Below are positions 23,135 through 35,200 of a DNA stretch of 64,000 nucleotides, piece after piece (the stretch's first letter is position 1; each line of letters begins with the position of its first letter). Under the pieces are notes generated by a model that saw only the letters and a list, made by a program, of their open reading frames with translations, ran no database searches and was not told where the DNA came from. The position numbers and the translations under genes are program-made. This DNA is from Anisus vortex (taxonomy: Eukaryota; Mollusca; Gastropoda; Planorbidae). The stretch covers positions 22,329,815 through 22,393,814 of the forward strand of contig OX421495.1 in NCBI GenBank assembly GCA_949126835.1, in the 5' to 3' direction.

Positions 23135-24069
23135 TATCTATTACTGAAATAAATAATACTCTTCAATCCTCTATATCGCTTTCAACAATATCTTACCGAG
23201 CAACACCTTAAAAATAATGTTTTGCTATTTCTGAAATTTTAGTTTATAAATGACTATAACATTTCACTTTATTGAATATATATCCAAAGCACTGATGTTT
23301 GTGTTGATGGGGCTGGCAGGTTTGAGACACGATGACTATAGAGTTTTCTGGACTTCGGCTCCTAGTGGTGTTTTCAAAATCCTGATGAGTGATGAGCGGA
23401 TTAAAAGCAAATGGCGTTAAAATGTTTGTATTAGAATATATTTGTATTTACTTAATTATTTAATCTCAACAACACTTATTTTAAAAAAAAAGATAACCGC
23501 ATCGGTTTACATTTTTGTGTGGAGCGCAGTGGTATTTTGATAGAGCATTGTGGTATCGATCTGAAGGGCTTGGCATCAAGTCCAGTAGTACCATACATTT
23601 TACCCTCAGTTTCCACCCCACCCCAAATCCACACATGTGAAAGCTACCCGACAAAAAGACAATGTCAGTTGGCACAGAGGTGGCTACGTGACAAGCAGAC
23701 AATGTCAGTTAACACTGAGATGACACCAAGACAACGTTAGTTGATACTGAGTGTTTGGTATCATTTTATTACGGATGGGGTGCAGTGGGGGGTGGGGGGT
23801 GGCGAGAGAGGGTGTATCTGACAGTTTGACAAAGTTTTTGGAAAAATAGAGCAAGGTGCGATGGGAGAGACAAATAGTACAAGGTGGGACGTGGGGATAG
23901 GAACATATTCTGAACGCTTGCACAATTTGAGCCTAAATTATTTAGAAACTCATAATTAGAATTTATCTTTTTATTAATAGCTGAAATGTAATATATTGCA
24001 AATTAGGTTAATGAAATATTTCCAAAGTTTTAAAGTCTCATTTTCTGTAACAAATCCAGCACCAATAAC
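23135..24069. other. intergenic DNA
   Basis: No gene is recognised. Short overlapping frames at 23481-23923 on both strands have no recognisable motif. A G-rich tract lies near 23775-23810. Confidence 0.4.
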
Positions 24070-24071
24070 TA

Positions 24072-24499
24072 CCGTATATACTCGCGTATAAGTCGCACTT
24101 TTTTTTACAGAAAATTTCGACGAAAAGTAGGGGTGCGACTTATATACCCGACACTGTTTTTGAAAAGTTCGAAAAACATCACTACTCTGTCATAAAGTTT
24201 CCTACATAACCCCTATAGTTGATTGGAGTTATGTAGAATTATTAGAATATGCCTTTAATTGATTATGTTTGCCTTATGCACGATTAAAACAATTTTTTAA
24301 GGAAAGCTTCCAAATTAGGGTGAATATTTAGTAACTTTTTTGTTTAAAAGGTATGCATTTTTGAGATATTAAAAGGCAGTGTAACCCGGGAAGTCGGGGT
24401 GCGACTTATGCGCGGGTCAATGACAACGTATAAGGAAAAAAATCTTAAACTAGGAGTGCGACTTATACACCGGTGCGACTTATACGCGAGTATAAACGG
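24072..24499. mobile_element. TA-flanked TIR element with repeated subterminal motif
   Basis: The ends are inverted repeats of about 27 bp with one mismatch, starting CCGTATATACTCGCGTATAA, and are bordered by TA on both sides (24070-24071, 24500-24501). The motif GTGCGACTTATA or a close variant recurs at about 24133, 24398, 24457 and 24474, like subterminal transposase sites. Only 428 bp long and without ORF, it is non-autonomous. Confidence 0.65.
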
Positions 24500-24501
24500 T
24501 A

Positions 24502-25193
24502 GGTGTGAAAATGAGTGCACCACTGACACTACAGTAGACCGGTATTCAAAACAATGAAGGAGCTTGTTCAAAAATCTTATTTTCAGACAGCCAAAGTTAC
24601 GACAATTCAAAGCAGCAAAATTTAATAGTCAATTTATAATAAATACAGAAACAATCTCATATTAACATTATTTTCAAGGTATAGTTATGTTGACTCCATT
24701 TTTAAATCTGTTAACTCGACGTAAACCTGTTTTTAGAGTCTCTAAAAAATGAAGATATTTGTTTAAATCCATGATATAGGAAAAGAAAGTTGGTTTCCTG
24801 GTAGAAATTGAGTAGGCCTACAAAGCAGATGCCACATGCCTTCCGTGGCTACGCCTATGACTTGAAATGTATGCCTGTATTATACAAACGTATTCATTAA
24901 TACACTATAACACTATGTTTAAACTTAAGCTTAACTGTATATATAAATTATTCAGGATCCCATAAGCTATTTTCATATGACCACTATTTAATTATACCCA
25001 AGGAAACCGAAAATATTGCATAATTAAGTCATTAAAGTATCCCATGGTTTGCATGTAGGCCTACCTAGTAAATCTCGTCTAAAAAAACAAAACAATACGT
25101 AGCCTAAGTACAGGAAATATAATTTAAAACAACGACAGAGAACAACTCCACCAGCAGTAGGCCTATCTTTAGCGTATGTTATTAATAAAATGA
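24502..25193. other. intergenic DNA
   Basis: AT-rich sequence without a recognisable gene, repeat or RNA. Confidence 0.4.
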
Positions 25194-25201
25194 TTCTAAA
25201 C

Positions 25202-25603
25202 CAGGGGCCCCTAACGCGCGGCCCGCGGGTCGCATGCGGCCCACCAAGTAGATTTTTGTGGCCCGCCAGTAAGCTTACAAAAAATATACTATTCGTTAAA
25301 TTAAGACAGCTAGTACTGATACACATCAAATTGTATTGTTAATTTTATTTAAACCGAATATAGGCGTAACATAATAAATAACGTAACATAATAAATAATA
25401 ATAATAATAATAGTTCACTTTGGTATAAATCTTTGTGTCTAAATTGTAAATTGGCATATTATTAGGGATAAGTAGTAAAATGAGTTTAAGATATATGAAG
25501 TTTGTTTTTTTTACTAGGGTCGGGTTGTTGGGGGGGGGTGCGGCCCTTGACACACCTCTTAAGATAAAATGGCACATGCCTTCATCTGAGTTTGAGACCC
25601 CTG
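25202..25603. mobile_element. non-autonomous hAT with perfect 8-bp TSD
   Basis: It starts CAGGGGCCCCTAACGCGCGG and ends GAGTTTGAGACCCCTG. It is flanked by an exact TTCTAAAC duplication (25194-25201, 25604-25611). CAGGGG termini and an 8-bp duplication are hAT features. GC-rich subterminal GCGGCCCGCGGG lies at the left and GCGGCCC at the right. It is 402 bp with no transposase; an (AAT)n run lies at about 25398-25412. Confidence 0.75.
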
Positions 25604-25980
25604 TTCTAAACCAACGCAAGGCGCAGTGCCACAGCACAGCCATCATTGGTATTAAATTTGACCTTATTGCTGTGTCGTGTCCATTTATTAAAGTTTATAC
25701 ATCCGCCCATTCAAAATAGATATATTGATTGTAGAAATTGTTTCACCAAGGCAAGCAGTCCTAGTCCACCCATCACGCCAATTATTTTACTTGGTCGTTT
25801 GGTCTTGTTTCCAACATAAAGTATGAATTAGTTTAAAAATAAGACAATATGCTTTAATGATAACGAAGTTAAAATTTTGTCAGCTATGCATTTTGAACAG
25901 TTTCTTTTTTTATTTTTTTTTGGTTGAGTTTTTCATTTTGGAGAAAGAGGTTGAAAGATATCGATTTTTGTGACGCAATG

Positions 25981-25995
25981 TGACCTCGGTGACCT
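25981..25995 (-). promoter_or_regulatory. perfect DR3 nuclear-receptor half-site pair
   Basis: TGACCTCGGTGACCT is, on the minus strand, AGGTCA-ccg-AGGTCA. This is an exact direct repeat with 3-bp spacing, the type bound by RXR heterodimers such as VDR-class receptors. A match can arise by chance, so function is unproven. Confidence 0.3.
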
Positions 25996-26124
25996 TTTTC
26001 ACCCCTTTACAAACAAGGGTTTGCAACAGCTGATCAGTGAAAAAAAATGGGAATGGGAGGGGAGAAAAGCGATCATTTGCGTCATAGCATCGTACATCTG
26101 TGTGCGAGACAGTGGACGAGCGCT

Positions 26125-26141
26125 ATTGGTCGATATAAATA
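26125..26141 (+). promoter_or_regulatory. possible core promoter (ATTGG and TATAAATA)
   Basis: ATTGG (an inverted CCAAT box) and TATAAATA lie close together about 2 kb upstream of the F-box gene start codon. The spacing between them is shorter than usual. It is a candidate only. Confidence 0.2.
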
Positions 26142-27329
26142 AACATATAGACCGCTATTAGCACGGAACATATTATGAATGAACGTTTTCGTGGGAGTAG
26201 TTGATTTCTTTTTTTTTCTTCACAATATAGGGATATCTCCCCCAGGACAGATTGTTTATCAGGGTAATTATATATGCATTTTCTATTGTGAATGTTGCGA
26301 TTGAATTTTCCGCTTTTTAAAATTAGTATTTCTTAAGAGACATTATATCAGTATTTATAATTTTACCAAGATAGTTTTTTTTTTTTGTATTGTAAACTTA
26401 TCTGACCGTATGTTTCTTTTAGAATACATTTCTCCCTATTTATTAATATACAAAAACAATAACAACACTTAATTTAACAAAGCCTAAAATCATGCATCAT
26501 AATAATCCGGCTTGTTGGTTCGTCCATATGAAACGCTATTATAAAAGTGCATCGTGTGATCTTTATGCTAGATTAATATTTCAGTAAAACATCATTAAAC
26601 TCTATATATAAGCTTATGCTTATGCTTACGAATGTGTGCACATTCCCTATATCAATATATTTATTGACATAGATTTATATTTAGGCCCTATGCATGGAGA
26701 GTATAACAGGTCGTCAGGTTAATCCAAGTCTACGTTGATACGTAAAATTAAGTTTACAGCTGTTCGTTCCATCCTTGAACATTAGCAGATTTGTCTAGTC
26801 TCCAGTAAAAAAACAACAACTTTGAATATGAAACAAATATAATATGTATTTGTGTCAATATGTTTTAATCCCGAGCAGTTCCCTGTTCACACGTTACCCT
26901 CAAAGCTTTAGAAACCTACATATCTTTGTTTCTCACCGTCACTGGGTCAAACGATGCAAACAAAGCCATGTTTCATCCTTGAATCAGCCGATGAGATTTA
27001 GACGTTCTCTTTTGCAGCTTTTTTATTTTTTTTTAATCCATCATCGTCCAACAAATTTACAGATTGTGCCCATTTCCAGACATGGCCAAATTATCCAAGG
27101 CCGTTTCTGTAATATGTAATGGTATCCACACCCAATAGAAGTTACAGACTTTATACAATCTTGTCAATTCTGTGAAATGTCGATGCAAAGGTATCCATTG
27201 TTCATCAGATGGTGGTCCGTGCCCAGGGATTCCTCTCTCAAATAAAGCATTGACTCCGCTCGCTGCCAGAGGCCTCTGCTACCACCAGGCCATTAGGCAT
27301 TGCACGAAGTGCACAATCCATTAATACGC

Positions 27330-27765
27330 TAGAGCTCAGAACACAGGGCCTCCAATAGAACAAATCTAGACAAGGCCTCCAATATAACATGCACAGGACC
27401 TCCAAAAGAACATGTACAGAGCCTCCAACAGAACACATTTAGAACAAGGCCTTTAATATGACATGTACAGGCACTCTCATATAACACATTTAGTAAAGGG
27501 CCTCCAATAGAACATTTACTGGGCCTCCAATAGAAAATATACAGGGTCTCCAATAGAACATTTACAGGGCCTCCAATTCAATATGTATAGGGGTTACAAT
27601 AGAACATGTACATGGCCTCCAATAGAACACATTTAATACAACGTCTCCAATATAACACATTTAAAACAAGGCCTTCAATAAAACATATTTAATTTAGTTC
27701 ACGGCGTCCAATAGAACATGTACAGGGCCTCCAATAGAACATATTAAGTAAAGGGCCCCTAAAGG
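27330..27765 (+). repeat. degenerate minisatellite (GGCCTCCAATAGAACATGTACA-type)
   Basis: About 17 irregular units around GGCCTCCAATAGAACAT, with 20-30 bp spacing and heavy variation. The small open frames on the minus strand here are translations of the repeat and not genes. Confidence 0.8.
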
Positions 27766-28090
27766 AGCATTTAACCGAGTAGATTCAGTTGTCCACAAGG
27801 ACAATCCATCATTCAACAAGATGCTGTATTTGTTTAAACATAAATCTATACACAAATAAACTGTTTGATCCTTACAATAGGCAGCCAACGTGGATTAAAC
27901 AAGACCCTATATAAATACAAAAAGACCAAATCCCAAGCTAGACCAAAGTAACAGCTGGCTCCGTAAACTCGTATTTTGAAACAATCAAACTTATTAATTT
28001 CTAAAAAGCTTAAAAGCGTTTAAAATAATCAATGTTAATATTATATGTTTTTCGGATTTTAATTTTACGTGTTTTTTTTTCTTTCCACAG

Positions 28091-28394
28091 AGCACTTGTT
28101 GCACGAGAAAAGAATTGATTGTGACCTTTTCTTTTCAATCATAAAAGCATAAGTTATGGTTTATTAAGGATTAATGATGTTGTGAGGTTGTCGTTCTTTG
28201 GGAATTTCCATGAGGTTATTATCAGTAATATGTTAACAACTTTCATTTTGAAAACAAGATTTAAAACAATAATGATTATTTTCTTATTCAAATAATGAAT
28301 TAAATATATGATTGAGCAATCAATTTTTTGTTAAATAAGTAGCAGTTCGTATTCGAGGTATATCTAATGAAATTAAAAGCACTACTCTGTCGCC
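28091..28394 (+). other. possible 5' UTR portion of the first F-box coding exon
   Basis: TTTTTTTTCTTTCCACAG ends at 28090 and is an excellent splice acceptor. If used, the exon with the start codon would begin at 28091 and the gene would have an upstream non-coding exon that I cannot place. Confidence 0.35.
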
Positions 28395-29219
28395 ATGTTG
28401 ATCCAAAGCTCAAAACAGTGTGCCAATACAACCAAATACCAGATCAAGACTAAATGTCCGCTCTACGCACTTTACATTAACGACCTTCCGGACGAAGTCT
28501 TAGTGCGTGTATTTAGCTTCTTTAGACCCGTGGAAGATGATCTTCCCGGTCTGGCCATGGTCTGCAGGAAGTGGCGCCGTATACTTCAGACCAGCAGCCA
28601 ACTTTGGCGCGAACTATACATCAATCCATCTGTCTATGAGTACTATCACTTTAGCATGGTGTGCTGTATATTCCGCGTGTATGGGTTTCACGTGCATCGC
28701 CTCACGTGGTATAAGAACTCTCCGGTTTACGAGAGCATGTTCGCGCTCATCCCCAGGCTGTACAACCTTCGCTACCTCCGACTGCCGATCCTGTGGACGA
28801 GGGTGGTTGTCGAGAGCCTTCACACCCTCGGCCAGCTGGAGCACGTCCAGATCAATGGCGGGTTCGCCCTGACGGACGAAGACCTCGAGCTGATCTCAGA
28901 GTCTTTCCCGAAACTGAAGGACGTTTCGCTGAACGCTTGCTGGAGGGTGACCGCCGCGGGCGTGGACGACTTCCTCTCGTCTTTGGAGCATCTGGAGACG
29001 TTCAAGCTGAAGATCAACTCCGGGCTTCCGCTCCATGACGTCCGGAGCGAGCAGGCCATGAGGGAGGGCGGCCACATCGCCCACACCGTGTCAGAGACGC
29101 TGAACTCCCACCGCCTGAGTGTTCTGTGCCTTCATTTTGTGCCTATAGAAATGGACGAGCTGTGGACTGTGGTCAAAAGACTGACCAGCCTTAAGAAGTT
29201 GAGCATCAGCAATTGTGAG
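28395..29219 (+). CDS. F-box gene exon 1 (F-box and first LRRs)
   Basis: The 275 codons include the entire F-box and the N-terminal LRRs. The exon is clearly GC-richer than its surroundings from about 28500 to 29180. It ends NCE|GTAAAA with the donor at 29220. Overlapping frames on both strands here are shadows. Confidence 0.85.
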
Positions 29220-32200
29220 GTAAAAAACTGAAACATGTTATACTTAACCCTTAGTTGTTGATGTTTTTGGGTAAGGGTTAGGCCTAGACATTTATTCGCA
29301 ACGTAAATATAGTAAGGGATTAAATGGGCTAATCGGGATGCAGACGGATTTCCTTGTTTTTTTTTATCCTTCCCACCTTTTTAAACACTTTCCCTATCGA
29401 AAAAAAAACAGTAAACAAACAAAGTTTTTTTCCAGCGTTTATAGTCGAGCTCTTATCATCTCCTGCATAAGAGATAGGTGGGCGGCTTAACCATAACCTG
29501 GATTTGGAGCGCAATGCCAAAAAAAAACACAAAAGAAAGCGGAAACTACCCTCCTCCTTCCGCCCTTAAAATTATTTGGTTCAAGCTTTTTGAAACAAAA
29601 CAATCGGCAAGGGCCTCTTGTAGCATCTACCACCCAAGTACGCAATGTTCTTCTCGTGCCAATGACAAGACCTTAAAACTTAAAAGTAATCAACTCTGAT
29701 TACAGCTATGATAGGTACCTGACATTACTGCTTGGCATTATGACAGAATCCCATAGTATGCCAAAGCTACAGAAATTTGGTGAACGCTGCTTCACTGGTT
29801 CTCTGGACAAATTTGTTCTGGCGGTATTATTATTAACTATTAGTGATTACAAAGAGAGACACCGCAGTGCTTTTTATGGGATTTCTGGGCCACGAGATTT
29901 TATGGGATTTCTGGGCCATGAGATTTTATGGGATTTCTGGGCCATGAGATTTTATGGGATTTCTGGGCCATGAGATTTTATGGGATTTCTGGGCCATGAG
30001 ATTTTATGGGATTTCTGGGCCATGAGATTTTATGGGATTTCTGGGCCATGAGATTTTATGGGATTTCTGGGCCATGAGACAATTATAATAATATACTATT
30101 TTATATGACAATCAATATATCTCAGAAATCAGTTTTTTGGCTTCTCATTACTGTCAGGGCATTTTGCAACTCCGCCTTAGCATGACTATTGAGGAAAACA
30201 TTATATTTATGTGTTTAATGAGAAGTTGGCACACATGAGGCCACGGAGAGCCGCACTTTCCTAAACGGAGAGCCCACCCCTGTATTAGATGCTTGAACAA
30301 ATGAAGATGAAAATAATTTAAATTGAAATAAAGTATGTTATTGTTGGTCTTATTGTCTCAGTGTTATTCTGCTGCCCACACCTATGTATAACAGGCGTGT
30401 AATAATGTAATATACTTGTAGTTTTGGCGATTACATTTAAAAAAAAAGTTGTTTGTGATGATTTAGAGCCATTAATTATTACAGTCTTAGAAGACAGAAG
30501 GGCGAAGAGTAAAGTAGTCATAAAACACAAGGCATAAGGCTCAAATTTAGAAATACAACACAAAAACAACCCGTTGCAAAGCTCAGATAAACATAAAGAC
30601 AAAAACACTTTCCTTATTCCCTATGCGAGAACAAATGCATATAAGTACTCTTTCTTCCCGAGTGGCATTCAGGCATGGAATGGGTTGCCTGTACAAACCA
30701 GGTAAACCAGTAGCTTAGCATTATTTAAAACACTAATACAAATGCAAGACTAGACTCGGACCACGGACGAGCGTAGGACGCAATATGATTTTTTATAGAA
30801 GCGTCTGTAATACATAAGATAAAATTAGTTTTATCTCTACCAATCAGAAAGTTTTAATCCGATTTCTTCCCCGATTTATAAAAGAAAAATAATGTTAGCA
30901 TATATGACGTCATTTACCTAAGATCCCCAAAAAAACTTCCTTGTATGCTCGTGAAATGCAGGTGTTGGTATTTTTGTCTTTGTGGAATGACAAAAATATA
31001 TCATTCAACAAGTAGCCAGACACTGCTGCCACCAATAAATATTAATGTACGCATTCAAATTTCGCAACCCCAATAGAATGACATCCGCAACCCGCAAAAT
31101 GCCACAAAGCACACTTTAAGATTCACGACACAGCATCCGAATTTTTATTATTTTTGAAAACATCTTCCGACTCTTAAAAGGAAACACGCAACATATTGTT
31201 GGACATCAATCACAATAGCCCGAGGTTTCAATCCGAGTGCGCTAAATAGTGTTTCTGAAAGAAGGTCACTGCGGGGATTTCCCTAACGATCGCGTACGAA
31301 CATCAAAGGGAATCAACAAAAGGAAAACTACGTCTAAAAAAAAAACATTAAAAAAAACAGCTAGCTACATTGGTCAAAAAGCGTGTGAATCTCGACCTAA
31401 GCTGCCTCGGTGACGTGGCTATTGTAACAAAAGCACGTGAACGTGAGTCATACATGACGTCATTCACTGCATGCGCGCTCGTGTCATTCGATCCATACAT
31501 ATATTGCTTTCAACGCACAAGTGCCGCGGCGAGGTCTAGAAATTTGACTCTAAATGTCTGTCTCTCTGTTCCAAACAGAACGTGGCGCCAACGCGACACC
31601 CGGAGTCCAGTGTAGCCCTATACAAGACACCCCCACACTTTCGAATTCTTATTATTTTAACATTTTGCATTGATATATATAACAAACTAACTATTTCATC
31701 ACTCTAAATATATATATAGGCGATATAGTGAATTTATTAATTTCAATATATGTATACAAGTGGTAAGTGAGCGTGTGTTCTACAAAAAATGTATAACATG
31801 TAATCTAAACAATTCACCCTCTTCCCCACCCCCTTTTGCCCTGCGCCCTGTAACTTGAACTAAGTATAGAGTGTTATTGATCCAAACTAATCAAATTGGA
31901 TGACGTCAGTCATGGACAAAGAAAGATAACCAGAAGAAAAAGAGAACATTACATATACATAGTAGTATATTTAAATAACCTACACTTATATAAATACGTG
32001 TATATCTGGAAAAAACGGTCGAAGATAAAGGGTGCACTATTGTGCGCCCCTTAACCAGTGGTAAGGTAAAATGAACGTTTTCATTTTGAAAGTTCATTTA
32101 TATGTACAATATTGATGCCACCTCTGAACAGTGTAGGCGGGGATAACATTTACTATGTACAATATTGATGCCACCTCTGCCCAGTGAAGGCGGGGATAAC

Positions 32201-35200
32201 ATTTACTATGTACAATATTGATGCCGCATCTGCACAGTGTAGGCGGGGATAACATTTGCATAATCTTATAGATCCCACCTTCCCCGCCCGCCCTAAAACG
32301 CAAACCGCCAACTTGCTCATGTTCCGACGTTAAAATAAATCACCCTACTTGACATAAAAACCATTCAGGAAGTCTCCATAACGCACCGGGTTGACCGGGT
32401 TGACTCAATATCCGGGTATGATGTAAGTCCATGACTAATCTCTCGAATGTTATCATATAGTTCAGTTCTAGCTTGACTGTCTGTATGTCTGTCTGTCTGT
32501 CCGGTGTCCTCAGTTGTCGATAACGATTATACTCATCTGTGTTGCTTGATACGAGTCTCACTCGTCTAGGTGCATGGTACAAGGGGCGGCTGGATGGAGA
32601 GAATGGGGTGGGGTTAGGGTACATAACCGTTTCTACACATCAGTAACAGTCCAAATGGACGTATTTGTGTCTATTTAAATAACAATGTCTGTTTGGTCAG
32701 ACATATTAAACTGGAAAAAGTCAACAGGGACGCACTTTCGCCGCTAGGTCAAACGCCTTTCCGTTCCCAGGGAAAGAAGGATATGAAATAGAATTATAAC
32801 AATATCCGGGTCATGAAATAGAATTATAACAATATCCGGGTCATGAAATAGAATTATAACAATATCCAGGTCATGAAATAGAAGTATAACAATATCCTGG
32901 TCATGAAATAGAAGTATAACAATATCCTGGTCATGAAATAGAAGTATAACAATATCCGGGTCATGAAATAGAATTATAACAATATCCGGGTTATTAAATA
33001 GAATTATAACAATATCCAGGTCATGAAATAGAAGTATAACAATATCCGGGTCATGAAATAGAAGTATAACAATATCCGGGCTATTAAATAGAAGTATAAC
33101 ACTATCCAGGTCATGAAATAGAAGTAAAACAAAATCCGGGTCATGAAATAGACGTATAACAATATCCGGGTCATGAAATAGAAGTAAGCTTGTAACAATA
33201 TCCAGGTCATGAAATAAAAAAATAACAATATCCAGGTCATGAAATAGAAGTATAACAATATATGGGTCACGAACGAAATCAGGGAAACTCTGCTGTAGAA
33301 TCATGTCCATCCTGTGATACGCCCGTGCAACTAGCTCTACAAGTAGTCATGGGGTCATCGGGAGGATTCTGGGATACAGTCCACCCCACCGGATATATAA
33401 ACGTACAATAAAAGGTTAAGGAAAAGATTTACGAACTAAGCCTAAAATCTATAATTATAATATATCGAAAGTAAAAATGCATAGTAATACCCAACAAGCT
33501 AAATGGAATAGATAATTCAATCAATTCTGCTTAAAAGTCATTTTAAATTATAACACTTTTAACAGACAGTAAGATAAATCAATTATTATTATGGAAAAAA
33601 AAATCACTGTCAGTAGCCATTAGTAGAAATCAACTTTTCATGAAAAGTGCACTTTTTCTTGCCCTTTACTTATGAGGTGGGTTTTATAATTTTATTGTTT
33701 TTAGCGCATAAAACGCTTTACTCATGAAGTGGGTTTTAATTGTATTATTTAAGCGCATAAAACGCCCCTTAACCACTAGACGCGCCCCAGTACCGCTACT
33801 GATATCTGCTAAATGGTAGACCCTTCCTGGCCACGGGTGTTGCTATCGTCCTTATATATATATATACAATATCGTCCTTATATATATATATTTTTTTTTT
33901 TAGTTCTTGTTGGTTGTCTTCTCTTCTCCGACACACGGATACTAGAGTGTCCTATGCAAATATAGACACTAAACTGTTAGAGACACATTGTTCTCACATG
34001 ATGTAACTGTCACGTGATGCATCTTGCTGACGTCAAACTTGATATTTGTTTTGATTTTTATTGAACGAAAGAACCAAATAAAAAAAAACATCAACCAGAT
34101 GAGCATACAAAAAAGGGCAACAACTGTTACTTCTCCAACTGACCGAAATTAATCCCCTTGAAAATGTGCACCTAAACCATCCATAGCGATTTACTGCCGG
34201 CTCACAGCTCCGGGATAATAAAAGTACAACTAACTGAAACTACTGCTCCGTGCTCCGTGCTCCGACATCCGCATCCTTATCAAAGAACTTTACGAAAGAA
34301 AAAAAAAGGTTATCTATTTATTTATGTGCAAAGAATTATCATGTTCAATCGAGCAAAGATAACATAACATGGATTTTAGGTACATTTACACTCATTGCTA
34401 TTATCAGATGCCCGGGGTGTCATATGCTTGGGAACGCTATATTGCATCTTCTGAAATAAGAAATCGTCAACTTAATACATAGGTTACCCTTTATTTTTGG
34501 TATTTTTGAAATGGGACAGTGAGAATGAGAAAGAAAGCGAAAGACAGAGAGATTGAGAGAGAGAGAGAGAAAGTCACGTATAACTACCTTATGTCAAATC
34601 TCAAGTGTAGAGATGCCCGACAAGGGAATTGTCCTACACCTACTGGGGCGCCTATGAGATCTCAGGAAGAAATGCGCCGACTTTCCTCAGACTTCCTTAG
34701 ACGACCCCAGGCAGACATAGAGCCGGCCTTGACTATGTATACATAATATGTTGAACCAATAATGGCTGTTAAAAAACAACAACGCGATAGCCTAAACTAA
34801 AAAAAAAACAATAGCAATCTTTCGAAATTATCCAAAGCTACTAATGCTTACAGTAAGAAGGTGTGGCCTGACCAATATTGAGACCTTTTTGTGTATAATA
34901 ATTATCGATGCACTGCTATAGGCTATAACGCCCTTCCTGATGGCCGTTGGTGAAAACCTTTGCTCTCTATAAACCCATCTACATCACTGACAAGTAGTTT
35001 AGTTTTTCTTAAAAGTAAACAATAAATACTAAAGCCCTTTATCAAACACTTTAAGAACTACCTAACACAAAAGTAAAAATACTGTACCATAGCAGGGGCG
35101 AAGCAAAAAATTTTGTCTGGATGTCACTTTCGCGTGACAAACGTTTATCAATTTTGTAGTGAATTTAGTAGGACCTACATATTTAAAAAAAGAAATTGCA

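Larger units (their letters stand above)
25612..27320. other. intergenic DNA upstream of the F-box gene
   Basis: No coding region is recognised. Two possible regulatory signals are listed separately (25981-25995 and 26125-26141). The rest is AT-rich. Confidence 0.4.

Noticed and set aside
28507..29086. Other frames on both strands in the F-box gene exon 1
   Set aside because: They are shadows produced by GC-rich coding sequence.
30081..30290. Possible hAT right end (GAGAGCCGCACTTTCC ... CCCACCCCTG)
   Set aside because: I could not find a matching left end or an 8-bp duplication.
32744..33310. 188-codon and 88-codon open frames on the minus strand
   Set aside because: They are translations of the 30-bp minisatellite; no start context or domain.
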